Part shown: positions 35,804 through 45,022 of the stretch, piece by piece
Numbering within the stretch: the stretch's first letter is position 1
Layout: each line of letters starts with the position of its first letter
Assembly (NCBI RefSeq): GCF_028737215.1
Contig: NZ_JAQZAM010000009.1
Span: forward strand, 124,001 to 188,000
Source of the DNA: Actinomycetospora chibensis
GTDB lineage: Bacteria > Actinomycetota > Actinomycetes > Mycobacteriales > Pseudonocardiaceae
Direction: 5' to 3'
Length of the DNA: 64,000 nucleotides
Position numbers and translations under genes: made by a program
Notes under the pieces: generated by a model
What the model was told of the DNA's origin: nothing
Database searches by the model: none
Seen by the model: the letters and a program-made list of their open reading frames with translations, nothing else

Positions 35804-36061
35804 ATGAACAGCAACGTTAGAAACATAGATTCTGCCCCGTCCCGCCGGCTCAGGCCGGCTGACCTTCCCACCCTGTCGAGCGTGGCCGATTTGACCGCAC
35901 TCGGCGTGCGCAACGCTGCCGATCGTGTGCGTCGGTGGGTTGCTGCCGGCGACCTCCACGAGGCAGGGACGTACTTCCCGCCGAGCGGTAAGCCACTGAC
36001 GCTGTATCAGACCGAGACGGCCCTAGCCCTCGCTGAGGGCCGGCCGGCTCTAGTCGCGTAA
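35804..36061 (+). CDS. Hypothetical HTH-like small protein
   Basis: 85 residues from ATG 35804; ATG 35783 would add seven. The segment TLSSVADLTALGVRNAADRV RRWVAAGDL resembles a winged-HTH/excisionase-type fold. YFPPSGKPLTLYQTETALAL forms the end. It may regulate the element. Not recognised beyond this. Confidence 0.5.
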   Translation: MNSNVRNIDSAPSRRLRPADLPTLSSVADLTALGVRNAADRVRRWVAAGDLHEAGTYFPPSGKPLTLYQTETALALAEGRPALVA

Positions 36062-36086
36062 CTCCATCAAAGAAGGGTTTAAACCT

Positions 36087-36428
36087 ATGGCAAAGACTCA
36101 GCAGACTATGACTGTCACTGAACTCGCTGACCACCTGAATTGTAAGCTCAATGACGTGCGCGCCTTCATTCGAGAGCGGCACATTGAGTCTGTCAGCACC
36201 GATGACCCGGAGCCGTTCGAGTTCCCCTATAACATTAGCGACCCGGTGAAGCGACAGAGTTACCTGATCGACTACTCGGATCGTGTGCGCAACTCCGAGC
36301 CGAACCGGCGTCGATACGCGCTCAGCGACTTTGCCGGCTTCATGCACCCATGGGAAGGCGACACGGCTACCCGTCTCGGCATGGGTCAGAGCCTCGTTGA
36401 GCAGAAGCGCGCTAAGGGGATGGGGTAA
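36087..36428 (+). CDS. Hypothetical HTH-like protein
   Basis: 113 residues from ATG 36087, with AAGAAGG upstream. The N-terminus MTVTELADHLNCKLNDVRAF is a short HTH-like helix pair; the rest is polar. Two bases separate its stop from the next gene. Not recognised. Confidence 0.5.
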   Translation: MAKTQQTMTVTELADHLNCKLNDVRAFIRERHIESVSTDDPEPFEFPYNISDPVKRQSYLIDYSDRVRNSEPNRRRYALSDFAGFMHPWEGDTATRLGMGQSLVEQKRAKGMG

Positions 36429-36430
36429 TC

Positions 36431-36589
36431 ATGACGGACACTCAGAATAGCGGTACGGACAGTACACAGAACGGCTCTACCTGGCAGCTCACCCGCGAGG
36501 ACTTGGCCGATAAGACTCCTGAGGACATCATGCGGGAGTTTGCGGAGGGTCGATACGATGACCTTCTGAAGCCTAAGCGCGATAGCTAG
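36431..36589 (+). CDS. Small hypothetical protein
   Basis: 52 residues from ATG 36431, directly behind the previous stop. A polar Thr/Asn/Ser N-terminus is followed by LTREDLADKTPEDIMREFAE, an amphipathic helix. Last gene of the small-gene run, ending just before the iteron region. Confidence 0.45.
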   Translation: MTDTQNSGTDSTQNGSTWQLTREDLADKTPEDIMREFAEGRYDDLLKPKRDS

Positions 36590-36795
36590 CCAATCACAGA
36601 CCACTCGTGCAAGGGCACGAGTACGGGCGTCAAGGTCACCGCCTCTATTGCCGGTGTGGCTAGAGGACAACGGAGCTACGGGTACGAACTGTGGGAATCC
36701 GAGCGGGATGATCCCTGCGCCCGGCGAGGGGACGAGGTAGGCGCATCGTATGAGGCTGTGCGCCTGCCTCTCTCTCCTAGCCCTTCCGCACGAGG

Positions 36796-36972
36796 TACCC
36801 CCTGCACATACCCCCTTGTGTGTGCTACCCCTTATCGCTACCCCTTGCACAGCACAGCTTTTGATGCAATGCACAACCCATACACGCACTAGCTAATGCA
36901 CTAATGGGTATGGCTATGGCATACACAAGGGCACACGCCTACCCCAATGCCCATACCCCCCTGCCATACCCC
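36796..36972. repeat. TACCCC iteron array, candidate replication origin
   Basis: TACCCC(C/T) begins at 36796, 36809, 36826, 36839, 36940, 36954 and 36967, with spacings of 13, 17, 13, then 14 and 13 bp. Several copies are followed by TGCAC/TTGCAC. Between the groups lie ATGC-rich short palindromes (TATGGCATA). The 647-bp gap 36590-37237 holds no convincing gene. With the T-rich tract beside it, this looks like a plasmid-type iteron origin. Confidence 0.55.
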
Positions 36973-37020
36973 GATGCCATGCCCTATGGCATGCACCATG
37001 CCAACGCACAACGATTGTCA

Positions 37021-37080
37021 ATCAATGTTCGTTTTCCTTTTCTCTCTCTTTCTTTACTTTTCTTTGTTTTCTTATCTCGT
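37021..37080. other. T-rich pyrimidine tract (possible duplex-unwinding element)
   Basis: About 60 bases on the plus strand that are almost all T and C with few purines, in DNA that is otherwise GC-rich. It directly follows the iteron array. Such easily melted tracts lie beside iterons in plasmid origins. This is a reading of composition and position only. Confidence 0.45.
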
Positions 37081-37237
37081 CGCTGACCTCGTCGAGCAAC
37101 GCCACCGACTCGCGCCGATCTAGCGACACCTACCCCCTGCCCTACGGGGGGTGCCCCACCGACCGGCACCGGGCGGGACCGCCGGGGAGGGCTCTCCGGG
37201 GTCTGTCAGGTTCAGAACTTCCAGTTCGTACCAAACG

Positions 37238-38176
37238 CTACTCGACCGAGGCCCATTCCCGACACTTACTACGAGCGAAAGTAATTGCCCAACCTAGCCT
37301 CTCGTAGCCCGCGACTCGGTATTGAATCGACCGTAAAGCTCGACAAGCCTCCTCGAATCGCACTCGGTCTGCGTCTCGGTGCTCCAACGAAAATTGTTCA
37401 TCGTCGGCGGCGTTGAGATACTGTTCAGACTCTTGAAATTCTAGAATCCAAGCCTCGACGTATCGAATGGCCCCGCCAGGCCGAAGGTGATCAAGTTCGG
37501 AGAAGCCCTCGCGTCCTGAGTCGAACCAGGCCGTTAAGGCGAAGATTAGCTTTGGATCAATTGGCTGGAAACCTTCAAGAGCAGCTTCGGGGACCAGCTC
37601 CTCTACGAGCAGCCTCCATGCAGCAGCGAGGGTTACCCAAGAATGCGACCTGAGGTAGGCAGGGCTTGCGAGGGTGTGTATAAGCGCCTCGACCAGAGAG
37701 TCAATGCAGTTCGCGCAGTCAGCGATAGTAGCTTTGCTTACCGTCGCGTTTTCAAAGATTGCCTGCGCGACCTGGCCGGCCCCATTCATCGAACGCCAGG
37801 CGTAGACATGCGCCCACCACGCTTGCTCGTCAGTCAGGTACGGCGACAATAGAAATGTCCTCTCATTGGCTAGCTCATCCAAGACGTAATTGAGTCGGCG
37901 CAGTAGTCTTCGCTTCTCGCGAATAGCGTCTTGGCCTCTGACGAGACGTTGCAAAACGAAGAAGGCTAGGGGCACGCCGAAACATGCGGCCGTAAAGCTG
38001 GAGGCGAGATTTATTGTGAATCCCTTGGTATCTAGCCATCCCGCGGGGTACCACTCCTGCCACCCGACAAGGGCAATCGCAACTCCGAGCAAGGGGAGTA
38101 GGCGGAGGACCCACGTGAGCAGCCGTGACACGACAAGTGACGGTAGCGAGCAGGGAGAGCGACGTGCTGCGGCCAT
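37238..38176 (-). CDS. Hypothetical membrane protein
   Basis: 312 residues from ATG 38174-38176. Two N-terminal membrane helices (LRLLPLLGVAIALVGW; LASSFTAACFGVPLAFFVLQ) precede a long soluble helical domain rich in Glu/Arg. No known family. Codon use is mixed and GC is low. Divergent from the gene at 38259. Confidence 0.6.
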   Translation of the reverse strand: MAAARRSPCSLPSLVVSRLLTWVLRLLPLLGVAIALVGWQEWYPAGWLDTKGFTINLASSFTAACFGVPLAFFVLQRLVRGQDAIREKRRLLRRLNYVLDELANERTFLLSPYLTDEQAWWAHVYAWRSMNGAGQVAQAIFENATVSKATIADCANCIDSLVEALIHTLASPAYLRSHSWVTLAAAWRLLVEELVPEAALEGFQPIDPKLIFALTAWFDSGREGFSELDHLRPGGAIRYVEAWILEFQESEQYLNAADDEQFSLEHRDADRVRFEEACRALRSIQYRVAGYERLGWAITFARSKCREWASVE

Positions 38177-38258
38177 CCGTGGGCTGTCGTAACGCCTGCC
38201 GCCTTCTGTCCGATACGGGCGATGGTGCCAAGATCCGTCGATCCGGGGGGACGCTTCG

Positions 38259-38921
38259 ATGACGCAGGACCCGCGCCAGCCGCCGCAGCCGCAGTGGGAC
38301 GCTCAGCAGGGGCAGTGGGTGCTCCCCGGACAGCCGCAGCCGCAGCCGCAGCCCACAGGTCAGGGACAGCCGTATGGTCAGACCGGCACCTACGGGTACG
38401 GACAGTCAAGCGGGCCGATGCCAAGTCAGCCGTACGGGCAGCCGTACGGGCAGCCGTACGGACAGGGTCCCCCGCAGCTCCCCCCGAAAAAGAGCCGCAA
38501 GTGGCCGTTCGTGGTCGGAGGCGTCTTCCTCCTGCTGGTGGTCATCGGGTCGGTCAACAAAGACGACAGGTCGTCCACGCAGACGTCTAGCCCGTCCCGG
38601 TACACCACGTCTGCGGCGCCCTACGCCTCGCCCTACCCGTCCTACAGCGCGGCCCCCACCACGACGACGCAGTCGGGTCCGCGTACCTCGTTTCCCGATG
38701 GGACCTACCTCGTAGGGTCGGAGATTCAGCCTGGCCGCTACCGCACGTCGGGCGCCTCGCCTGATGCGGTGTTCCAGTTCTGCATGGCGAGCCGACAGGA
38801 GGCGGACGGGCGAGGGATTGGATTCCCTGAGACCACGAACGATGGCCCGGCCTTCATCACGATCCGACCTAGTGACGCGCAGGTCGAGTTCTCCGGCCCT
38901 TGCGAGTGGGTCCGGTCCTAG
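38259..38921 (+). CDS. Single-pass membrane protein with GTYxVG/CxW repeat-family domain
   Basis: 220 residues from ATG 38259. Residues 1-85 are Gln/Pro/Gly/Tyr-rich and cytoplasmic (PYGQ repeats), followed by one helix (WPFVVGGVFLLLVVIGSV) and a Ser/Thr/Pro linker. A C-terminal domain, GTYLVGSEIQPGRYRTSG to EFSGPCEWVRS, completes it. The domain is shared with 17059 and 55929. Its function is unknown; the layout puts it outside the membrane. The PYGQ repeats show as tandem DNA repeats at 38431-38462. Confidence 0.65.
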   Translation: MTQDPRQPPQPQWDAQQGQWVLPGQPQPQPQPTGQGQPYGQTGTYGYGQSSGPMPSQPYGQPYGQPYGQGPPQLPPKKSRKWPFVVGGVFLLLVVIGSVNKDDRSSTQTSSPSRYTTSAAPYASPYPSYSAAPTTTTQSGPRTSFPDGTYLVGSEIQPGRYRTSGASPDAVFQFCMASRQEADGRGIGFPETTNDGPAFITIRPSDAQVEFSGPCEWVRS

Positions 38922-38993
38922 GAGGGACCGTGTCGCTCGTACCAAGGGTGTGGTTACGCTGCCCTCTTCACTATCGGTGGAGGTTTGCGCTCG

Positions 38994-39551
38994 GTGTGGG
39001 AACTCATCGTCGGTGCTCTTGGCGGCGTGCTCCAACTTCTTGGCGTCGTGATCGCTGGCCGTGGTGCGCTACAGACGTGGCGCACCTACCGTCCCAACGA
39101 GCCGCTGTTGGACCCTCACGAACACAAGCTCGACTACCTCGTGGTCCGCTTCCTCGCATACGCGCAGCGAAACCTCAAGCCTCCGCCACGTACCCGGCCG
39201 GTAGGCAGGGCGGGAGAAGCAGACACCGCACCGCCGGTAGCACCTGGAACCCAGTACCAGCCCATTGCTCACTCACCACGCTCAGAGGATTTCGCACTCG
39301 AACTTGACCGCCGGGTCCGGCTGACACGCAGTGATCTAAGCGACCTTGAAGCGAGGGTCAACGACTCGACCTTCTCGATCCGCGACGCAGTTCAGGATGC
39401 TCGACGCGAAGCAAAGTCAGAACTTGACGGCCAGCGCGAGGAGACAAAGAGACTAGTCACCGAGGGCGTCCGGGGCATCCTTCTCGGTCTATTCGTGACA
39501 GGAGCAGGGATCGTGACCCAAACCGCAGCGCTATTCTTTGGCTTGTCATAG
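38994..39551 (+). CDS. Hypothetical membrane protein
   Basis: 185 residues from GTG 38994 (GGAGGT 9 bp upstream); TTG 38985 is an alternative. An N-terminal helix (LIVGALGGVLQLLGVVIAG) and a C-terminal helix (GILLGLFVTGAGIVTQTAAL) flank a soluble coiled-coil-like region with ARREAKSELDGQREETKR. Not recognised. Confidence 0.55.
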   Translation: MWELIVGALGGVLQLLGVVIAGRGALQTWRTYRPNEPLLDPHEHKLDYLVVRFLAYAQRNLKPPPRTRPVGRAGEADTAPPVAPGTQYQPIAHSPRSEDFALELDRRVRLTRSDLSDLEARVNDSTFSIRDAVQDARREAKSELDGQREETKRLVTEGVRGILLGLFVTGAGIVTQTAALFFGLS

Positions 39552-39639
39552 GGAGCGGCTGCACGGATTGAGAGGCCGGCTTATACTGAACGTCGAGCGT
39601 CTTGGTACGGACCTGCGTGCGGGCCAGGGAAGGAGAAGC

Positions 39640-40062
39640 GTGGCGAACGGTGAGCTTCCGCTTCATCCGAGCAACGACCCTCGCTTTGCCGGAATTCCAT
39701 CGCAGTATCCCGGTGGCCAGGATGCCTACTGGCGCGATTATGGCGTGGCAGCCGTGTGGCACGGGCGTGAATCTACACGCATCGAGTTGGGGCTATCCGA
39801 GGAGGAGTATCAGCAGCGGCTGCGATACTTCGATCTAAAGAAGGAAGTCAACCGAATTGTCACCGCGCTAGAGACCTCGTCTGGCCTTGATGGGCGGACT
39901 ATTTCACGGTGGTTGGTATTCGAGCAAGGCTTCCCGTGGCGGAACGCCTGCACTTATGAGGACTTGCAGCGGCTAAAGGACTTCCTGACCGACCCTGGCA
40001 TTCTCAAGCTGCTCCCGTCGGAGCCTGTCCCTCCGCGACCGCCATCGCCGTACTTCCCATAG
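39640..40062 (+). CDS. Hypothetical protein
   Basis: 140 residues from GTG 39640, with AGGAG 5 bp upstream. Soluble, with aromatic-rich PGGQDAYWRDYGVAAVWHGR and a helical part (GLSEEEYQQRLRYFDLKKEV). It ends in a Pro-rich tail. Not recognised. Confidence 0.55.
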   Translation: MANGELPLHPSNDPRFAGIPSQYPGGQDAYWRDYGVAAVWHGRESTRIELGLSEEEYQQRLRYFDLKKEVNRIVTALETSSGLDGRTISRWLVFEQGFPWRNACTYEDLQRLKDFLTDPGILKLLPSEPVPPRPPSPYFP

Positions 40063-40107
40063 CAACAAAGCTCCGGTACCCATTGAGGGTGCCAGGGCTC
40101 TCTCGGG

Positions 40108-40575
40108 CTAGGAATCGCTAGGTGTGGCTAGTTCGAGGATGGCGTTGCAAGAGTTTTCTATGGCGAACTTGTATCCGACGCCCCGAGCGACATACCTAGC
40201 CTGGTCCTCCTCCGAGGCCATGCCAAGTTGTCGGGCGCTTGCCTCCAACCGCAGCGAATGGTTGACGTTAAGCTCGACGTCCTCCACGGCGCTACGCGCG
40301 CGTCCCCGGTCGGTGACGCACGTCGGTTCCTCCGCGATGATGGCACGCACTTTCGCTACGGCGTCATATGCGACCTCGTCACCGCTAGACGGATCCCAAA
40401 AGCGGAGCCGCTCTAGCTGAAGCAACAAACGAGACCGAGATTCCCTGATCACGTCGCTCGTCTTTGCTTCCCGATCACGGCGGAGCGTGTATCGAGCAAC
40501 GGCAAACGACGTTGCGGCCGAAATGATGATATTGGAGATGGCAATAATGACCATCCCGCCTGCGGTCCCCACCAT
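40108..40575 (-). CDS. Membrane-anchored hypothetical protein
   Basis: 155 residues from ATG 40573-40575; eight more are possible. One N-terminal helix (MVIIAISNIIISAATSFAVA) precedes a soluble helical domain (SRSRLLLQLERLRFWD). Not recognised. Confidence 0.5.
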   Translation of the reverse strand: MVGTAGGMVIIAISNIIISAATSFAVARYTLRRDREAKTSDVIRESRSRLLLQLERLRFWDPSSGDEVAYDAVAKVRAIIAEEPTCVTDRGRARSAVEDVELNVNHSLRLEASARQLGMASEEDQARYVARGVGYKFAIENSCNAILELATPSDS

Positions 40576-40608
40576 TCGGCAAGTGTGCCGCACGTGCATC
40601 CTGACGGC

Positions 40609-40866
40609 ATGCCTACCCGTCCGCCAGGGTTGTTAGAGGAGATACCCCCTGAGCGTTGCTCGCAGGGTCATGCCCTCGTGCACGGCAACGTCATCATCAG
40701 TTACACGCACTGCCAGTGCGCCGGCACGCGAGACGGCCGGCGAGGGCATCGCACGTATGACTGTCTGACGTGCTCTGAACTCGTGTACGTCGGTCACCAC
40801 TTCCCGCAGGACAGCCGGCCACACGAGTACCTAGCCGGCTTTACCTACGTTCCGGCGAAGCCGTAG
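40609..40866 (+). CDS. Small Cys/His-rich protein
   Basis: About 85 residues from ATG 40609; a GTG at 40585 is also open. Cys and His residues in ERCSQGHALVHG, YTHCQCAG and YDCLTCSELVYVGHH could bind two zinc ions. Likely nucleic-acid-related. Not recognised. Confidence 0.5.
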   Translation: MPTRPPGLLEEIPPERCSQGHALVHGNVIISYTHCQCAGTRDGRRGHRTYDCLTCSELVYVGHHFPQDSRPHEYLAGFTYVPAKP

Positions 40867-40922
40867 AGCACGAGTGCCCCGGTCTCCTCACCCTTCGGGA
40901 GGCGGGGCATTCGTGTCGGGAG

Positions 40923-42558
40923 CTACCCGCGCTTGTACCGTTCCATTGCTGCGGCGACTTCGGGGATCCCCCGCGGCTTGGCCGTTCCTGCCCTCACCCG
41001 TTCAAGCCACGCCCGTGTGGTCTCTCCAAGCTCCGGGTTCACGGCTTCGATCATCCCAAGCACGTCACCATAGTAAATTGTCCACGTTGGCTGCTCCCCT
41101 CGTTCGCGGGCCAACTCGACGCGCACGTGATTGTCCCGTAGGAAATCGTTTCGGCCGACCTCGTTTAGGCCATTCCAGAACGCAGCGAATGTTTGCCCGG
41201 ACCGGACGTGCTGCCACCCTGAGGCGACTTGCGGCTGCGCCATCAGCTCTCCCCGTCTGGCCGTCAGCGAGTCCACGTTGCTCATCATCGATTTCCAGGA
41301 TGGAGAGCCGGCAGGGAAACGGCCCACTGCTGCGGCATAGCTTTCCAGCTCAGCGTCAATTTCCGCGATTGTCGACCCGTTGTCAGTACCGTGGACGTAC
41401 TCACGTCTACCGTGGGGAAACTCCCCAAAGTTCTTCATCAAGTCATCGGCCACTACAGCATCGAGCGTGTCACAAGCAACGGTGCCATTGCCGCAATGCT
41501 TTCCGCTGTTACTACGGCAGTGATATAGGTTGCGCCGATCCTTCCGGACGTTGCGGTACATCTTCCCCCCGCACCTCCCGCAGAACAGAACACCAGTCAG
41601 TAGTGCCGCCGTGGTCGCGCGGCGGGTGCCGTTACTCCCGGTGTCTCGATCCTCCACGGCTTTCTTTGCCGCATGGAAAGCCGTCGGTGCAACCAAAGGC
41701 TCAGCTCGAATCAAAGGCTCGCCGTCTCTGAATACGACCCGCTCTTGCCCGTAGACTTTCCGGCCTTTGCCATCCTTCAGAAGTTGCCCGTTATTATCCG
41801 TCAGCGTCTCTCTATAGGTGGACTGTCCCATGATGGACGGGGAAAGCATGGTGCTTCGGAAGTTCGCCAACCGCCACGGCCGACCCTTAGGAGTCCGTCC
41901 GGCTAGCTGATCCTGTCGGTCCTTCGGAGTCGGGACGCCCCGTTCCGTCAGGTTGGCAACGATCGCAGAGGGACGCTCTCCTTCGGAGAGTCGCGTGATG
42001 ACCTCACGGATAACCGGCGCCAAACCCTCTTCGTCCGGGACTAATCGCCAGTCGCCGGAAGCATCCTTTACAGGCTTGTATCCGGCCGGGACCGTGCCAC
42101 CCCGATACGTGCCACGAGCGATGTTGTACTGAGCGGCGCTGTAGTTCCGGGCGGAGATACCCTCCAGTTCCAACTCTGCGAGCGTCGACATGATATAGAT
42201 GACCATTCGGCCCATGGCGCTACCGATGTTCAGCTCACCGTCGGCGGTGGCAAGTGCCTTGCCTGCGTCCAAGAGATAGTCCATAAGCCGGTGAATATGC
42301 CTTGCGTTGCGGCCTACCCGGTCCAGCTTGGAAGCGACGATAATGTCGAAGTCGTGAAGCCTGTTTCTCAACCAGGGACCCAACGCCGGGCGGTCGAGCG
42401 GGTCAACGCTGCCGGATACATCGGTGTCGCTGGCAACGTCCACCACAGTCAGCCCGTGCGCCTGGCAGTAACGCCGTGCGTCCTGCTCCTGCCTCTCCGG
42501 TGAGGTGGGTGGCGTCCGTCATACGCGACAGTCGTACGAGGATGAGTGCGCGGGTCAC
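40923..42558 (-). pseudogene. Large serine recombinase, frameshifted near its N-terminus
   Basis: The long part (from 42446 down) has the resolvase catalytic core (VASKLDRVGRNARHIHRLM, EGISARNYS), a recombinase domain and a zinc ribbon (LFCGRCGGKM, YHCRS with later Cys). The true N-terminus with the catalytic Ser (ALILVRLSR) starts at GTG 42556-42558 in another frame. The two frames must join between LSRMTDATHLT and PERQEQDARRYCQ, near 42500-42512. So the gene is broken by a one-base frameshift, or a programmed shift is used. It would excise or integrate an older insertion. Confidence 0.75.
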
Positions 42559-42582
42559 GGTGGCAGCCTCTCAGTAGGGGTG

Positions 42583-43009
42583 AAGTACGCATCCGTCGCG
42601 TCTGCGACGCACACGATCCGCTCGGTGGGTGCCACCTCGCCTGGCACTGGTGTAGCGGTCGGTGATGTGGCCCTGGTGGTCTATGAGCTGCTGTGCGAGC
42701 TGCAGCGCGAGTTCAAGCCGCTCGACACGATCGCGATCGTGCCTGGCGCTGGGGTGCGCATGCGCGACGCGGGAACTCGCACGCCGGACTTTCTGGTGAT
42801 CGGCAACGGCCGCGCCGTAGTGATCGAGGTTGACGGCGGGGCGCACCGCAGGACGACCCGCCATGCCGACGACGCGTCCCGGGACCGGCACTGGTCCCGC
42901 CGTGGTGTCAACACGGTCCGGATCCCTGACGAGCACACCGGCGAGCGGGCGCCCCTGGCCGAGCTGCTTCGGCGAGGAACTCAACCGACACCTGCGGCCG
43001 AGGCTCTGA
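42583..43009 (+). pseudogene. DUF559-like nuclease-domain protein, possibly frameshifted at its end
   Basis: From GTG 42583 (or GTG 42667) the frame encodes ELQREFKPLDTIAIVPGAGV, RTPDFLVIGN, then AVVIEVDGGAHR. The D, E-x-D and H residues are those of small restriction-like nuclease folds. Near 42960 the natural ending (EELNRHLRPRL then stop at about 43008) is in a different frame, so a one-base shift has probably disrupted it. The catalytic core is intact. Confidence 0.45.
42605..42641 (-). pseudogene. CpaF/VirB11-like ATPase scrap (copy A)
   Basis: On the minus strand this stretch reads GEVAPTERIVCVADATD, matching a conserved segment of secretion ATPases. The matching 37 bp (35 identical) lie in inverted orientation at 46229-46265. 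Only this short piece remains; the surroundings do not continue the gene. It sits just upstream of the broken serine recombinase. Confidence 0.45.
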
Positions 43010-43232
43010 TGCCGTCGTCCGGCGTCGCGCGCGCGAGAAGCTGCCACGCTTTCGCTCGACGCAGTCAGCGCGATCTTCGCCGCCTCGATCACCGCGCTGG
43101 TCGCCGTGCTCGTCGCGGTGCTGACGCCCTCGTTGTCGGCTCTGCGCATGCGCCCCCAATGGTGTCGCAGACGAGCGCGAGCGCGAGCGGCCACCTCGGG
43201 GTCGTCGTCAACCTCGGGGCCGCCGAGAGCGG

Positions 43233-43781
43233 CTACGGGACGCGGTCCCGCCGGTTCGCCCGCAGTCCGTCGTTCAGGGATCGCACCCGCCTGATCACCA
43301 TGAAGATGGTGAGCAGCATCTGGACGCCGAGGAAGATGATGAGCCAGGTGGTGACGGACCCGGCGGGCTTCGTCGTGTCGGTGAACATGACTAGGGCGCC
43401 GAGCAGTGCCGTGAGAGTAATGCCGACGAGTGCGCCGTAGCTGACGTTGGCGCGCACCTGGTCGGCGAGGTCGAGCAGGAGGGACTGCATTCCGTGGTCG
43501 TCGGCGTCGACCGCCCTGGCGCTAAGAGTGAACACGAGTGTGAACAGGCTGAACGACAGGCCGGTCAGAATGGACACGGCCGTCAGTACCTGCGGCAGGC
43601 CCTGCGCACGCGCATCGAACCAGGCTGCGACCCCGACAGCGGCCAGTGGAATTCCGAGATACGTCACGAAGTCGGAAACGCTCCACCGGCCGGTGCCGTG
43701 GTCTTTGAACGTGCGGTAGTGGTCAGCCGCGATCGCGAACGGCCAGAACTTCGAGCTACTCCGGCGCCTCGGGTGACTCAC
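43233..43781 (-). CDS. Hypothetical four-helix membrane protein
   Basis: 182 residues from GTG 43779-43781, with AAGGAGG 7 bp upstream, which decides the start. About four hydrophobic segments (YLGIPLAAVGVAAW; VLTAVSILTGLSFSLFTLVF; a third and fourth near 120-165) are visible, with charged ends. Not recognised. It lies 46 bp downstream of the pseudogene 43828. Confidence 0.6.
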   Translation of the reverse strand: MSHPRRRSSSKFWPFAIAADHYRTFKDHGTGRWSVSDFVTYLGIPLAAVGVAAWFDARAQGLPQVLTAVSILTGLSFSLFTLVFTLSARAVDADDHGMQSLLLDLADQVRANVSYGALVGITLTALLGALVMFTDTTKPAGSVTTWLIIFLGVQMLLTIFMVIRRVRSLNDGLRANRRDRVP

Positions 43782-43827
43782 GATGACCCTCCTTGGCCAC
43801 CGTCGGGATGACCCGGTCGGTCGCCTC

Positions 43828-44789
43828 CTATGACCACTCGCCATCCTGCCACTCGGGTCCGACAGTGATGCCGAGCGCCTTGGCCGTGTCCGGCACCATC
43901 GCGGTGACCTCGCGGTAGAACTGCTGGTCGTCAGGGCGGTTGCCGGAGATGTGGTACACGAACGTGGGCACGCGGTCGCCGGTCACGTTGAGCTGGACCT
44001 GTCGGTCGCCGACGTCCATGGAGACGTTCAATTCCTCGAACTCCATGCCGTGCACCGCGAGCAGCTTGCGGCGGCGGCCGTCGTCGCGGCGCAGCGAGTA
44101 GGCGAGGGCCTTGCGCACGGGGCCCATGGCGCCGGGGTCGATCCGCAGCTCCATCCGGCCGACCAGCTCGGACTGCGAGGCGTCCTCGTACACGGCGTTG
44201 GCGATGTCCTGCGAGATGCTGTTGCGCCGCAGCGTGATGTCCTTGACCTGCGCCTCGGCCAGGTACTTCTCCAGCGCCTTCTCGTCGACGAGCGGGTTGA
44301 AGTCCATGATCAGCCCGGACGTCTCGTTGTGCGCACGCAGGGTCGGCTTGAGCACGGCGGTCAGCTGGTCCTTGCCCGTGCTCCGGCCCTTGGCCTCCAG
44401 CACGAGCAGGCCGGTGGCGGCGCGTTCCGGCATGAACAGCAGCTCCCGCCGGGGGTCGTCGACCTCGATGTGCCGCCCGTCGCGCTCGAACACCGGAACG
44501 TCGTCGTCGGCGGCGTCCGGGTCGTGGAATCGGGACTGCTGGCCGCTGCTGCCCAGCTCCATCGCGAACCGGACGGTGCGACCGCGCGGGGTGACGGCCA
44601 GCGCGCGGATGTGCTTCTCCCTCTCGGTCGAGCGCTGCGCGCCGTCATGCCGTTGAGGATCGCGCCGACGATCGGGAGCGCGTCGACCGAGCCGCCGTCG
44701 TCGAACAGGTCGCCGAGTCGCATCGGGGTACTGACCTCGCGCGCCTTGTGCACCTGGAACTAGAACATGGAGTAGCCGTACTTCGGCAT
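43828..44789 (-). pseudogene. Hypothetical protein, disrupted by stop and frameshift
   Basis: The ATG at 44787-44789 starts MPKYGYSMF, then an in-frame TAG (44760-44762). Reading on gives FQVHKAREVSTPMRLGDLF, DALPIVGAILNGM. Near 44625-44640 the frame must shift to join KHIRALAVTPRGRTVRFAME and the rest (to the stop at 43828). About 320 residues originally, soluble. Two independent lesions mark it as a decayed gene. Family not recognised. Confidence 0.6.
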
Positions 44790-45022
44790 GTCTGCCTGCC
44801 ATTCTTCGCGGGGAGCGATTGCACGCCACGCTACACGCGGGAATGGGCCTTCATTCGTGGCCAGTGCCTTTCGGCGACCATTCGGACCGGACCGGCATCA
44901 AGAGTCCTGACAACCGTTAGTCCGTTCAGCAGGGGCTTGTCGAACGAGACGCCGGCGTGTGGGTGAGCATCTAAGGCTGTTCGGCCTAATCTCCGACAAA
45001 TGGAGCATCGGAAGAGTGAACT

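Noticed and set aside
36796-36972. CRISPR array
   Set aside because: The repeat unit is only 6-8 bp, spacing is 13-17 bp, there are no unique 30-bp spacers, and no cas gene is nearby. Iterons fit better.
38431-38462. Short tandem DNA repeat (CAGCCGTACGGG units) as a mobile or regulatory repeat
   Set aside because: It codes for the PYGQ repeats of the protein at 38259 and needs no other explanation.
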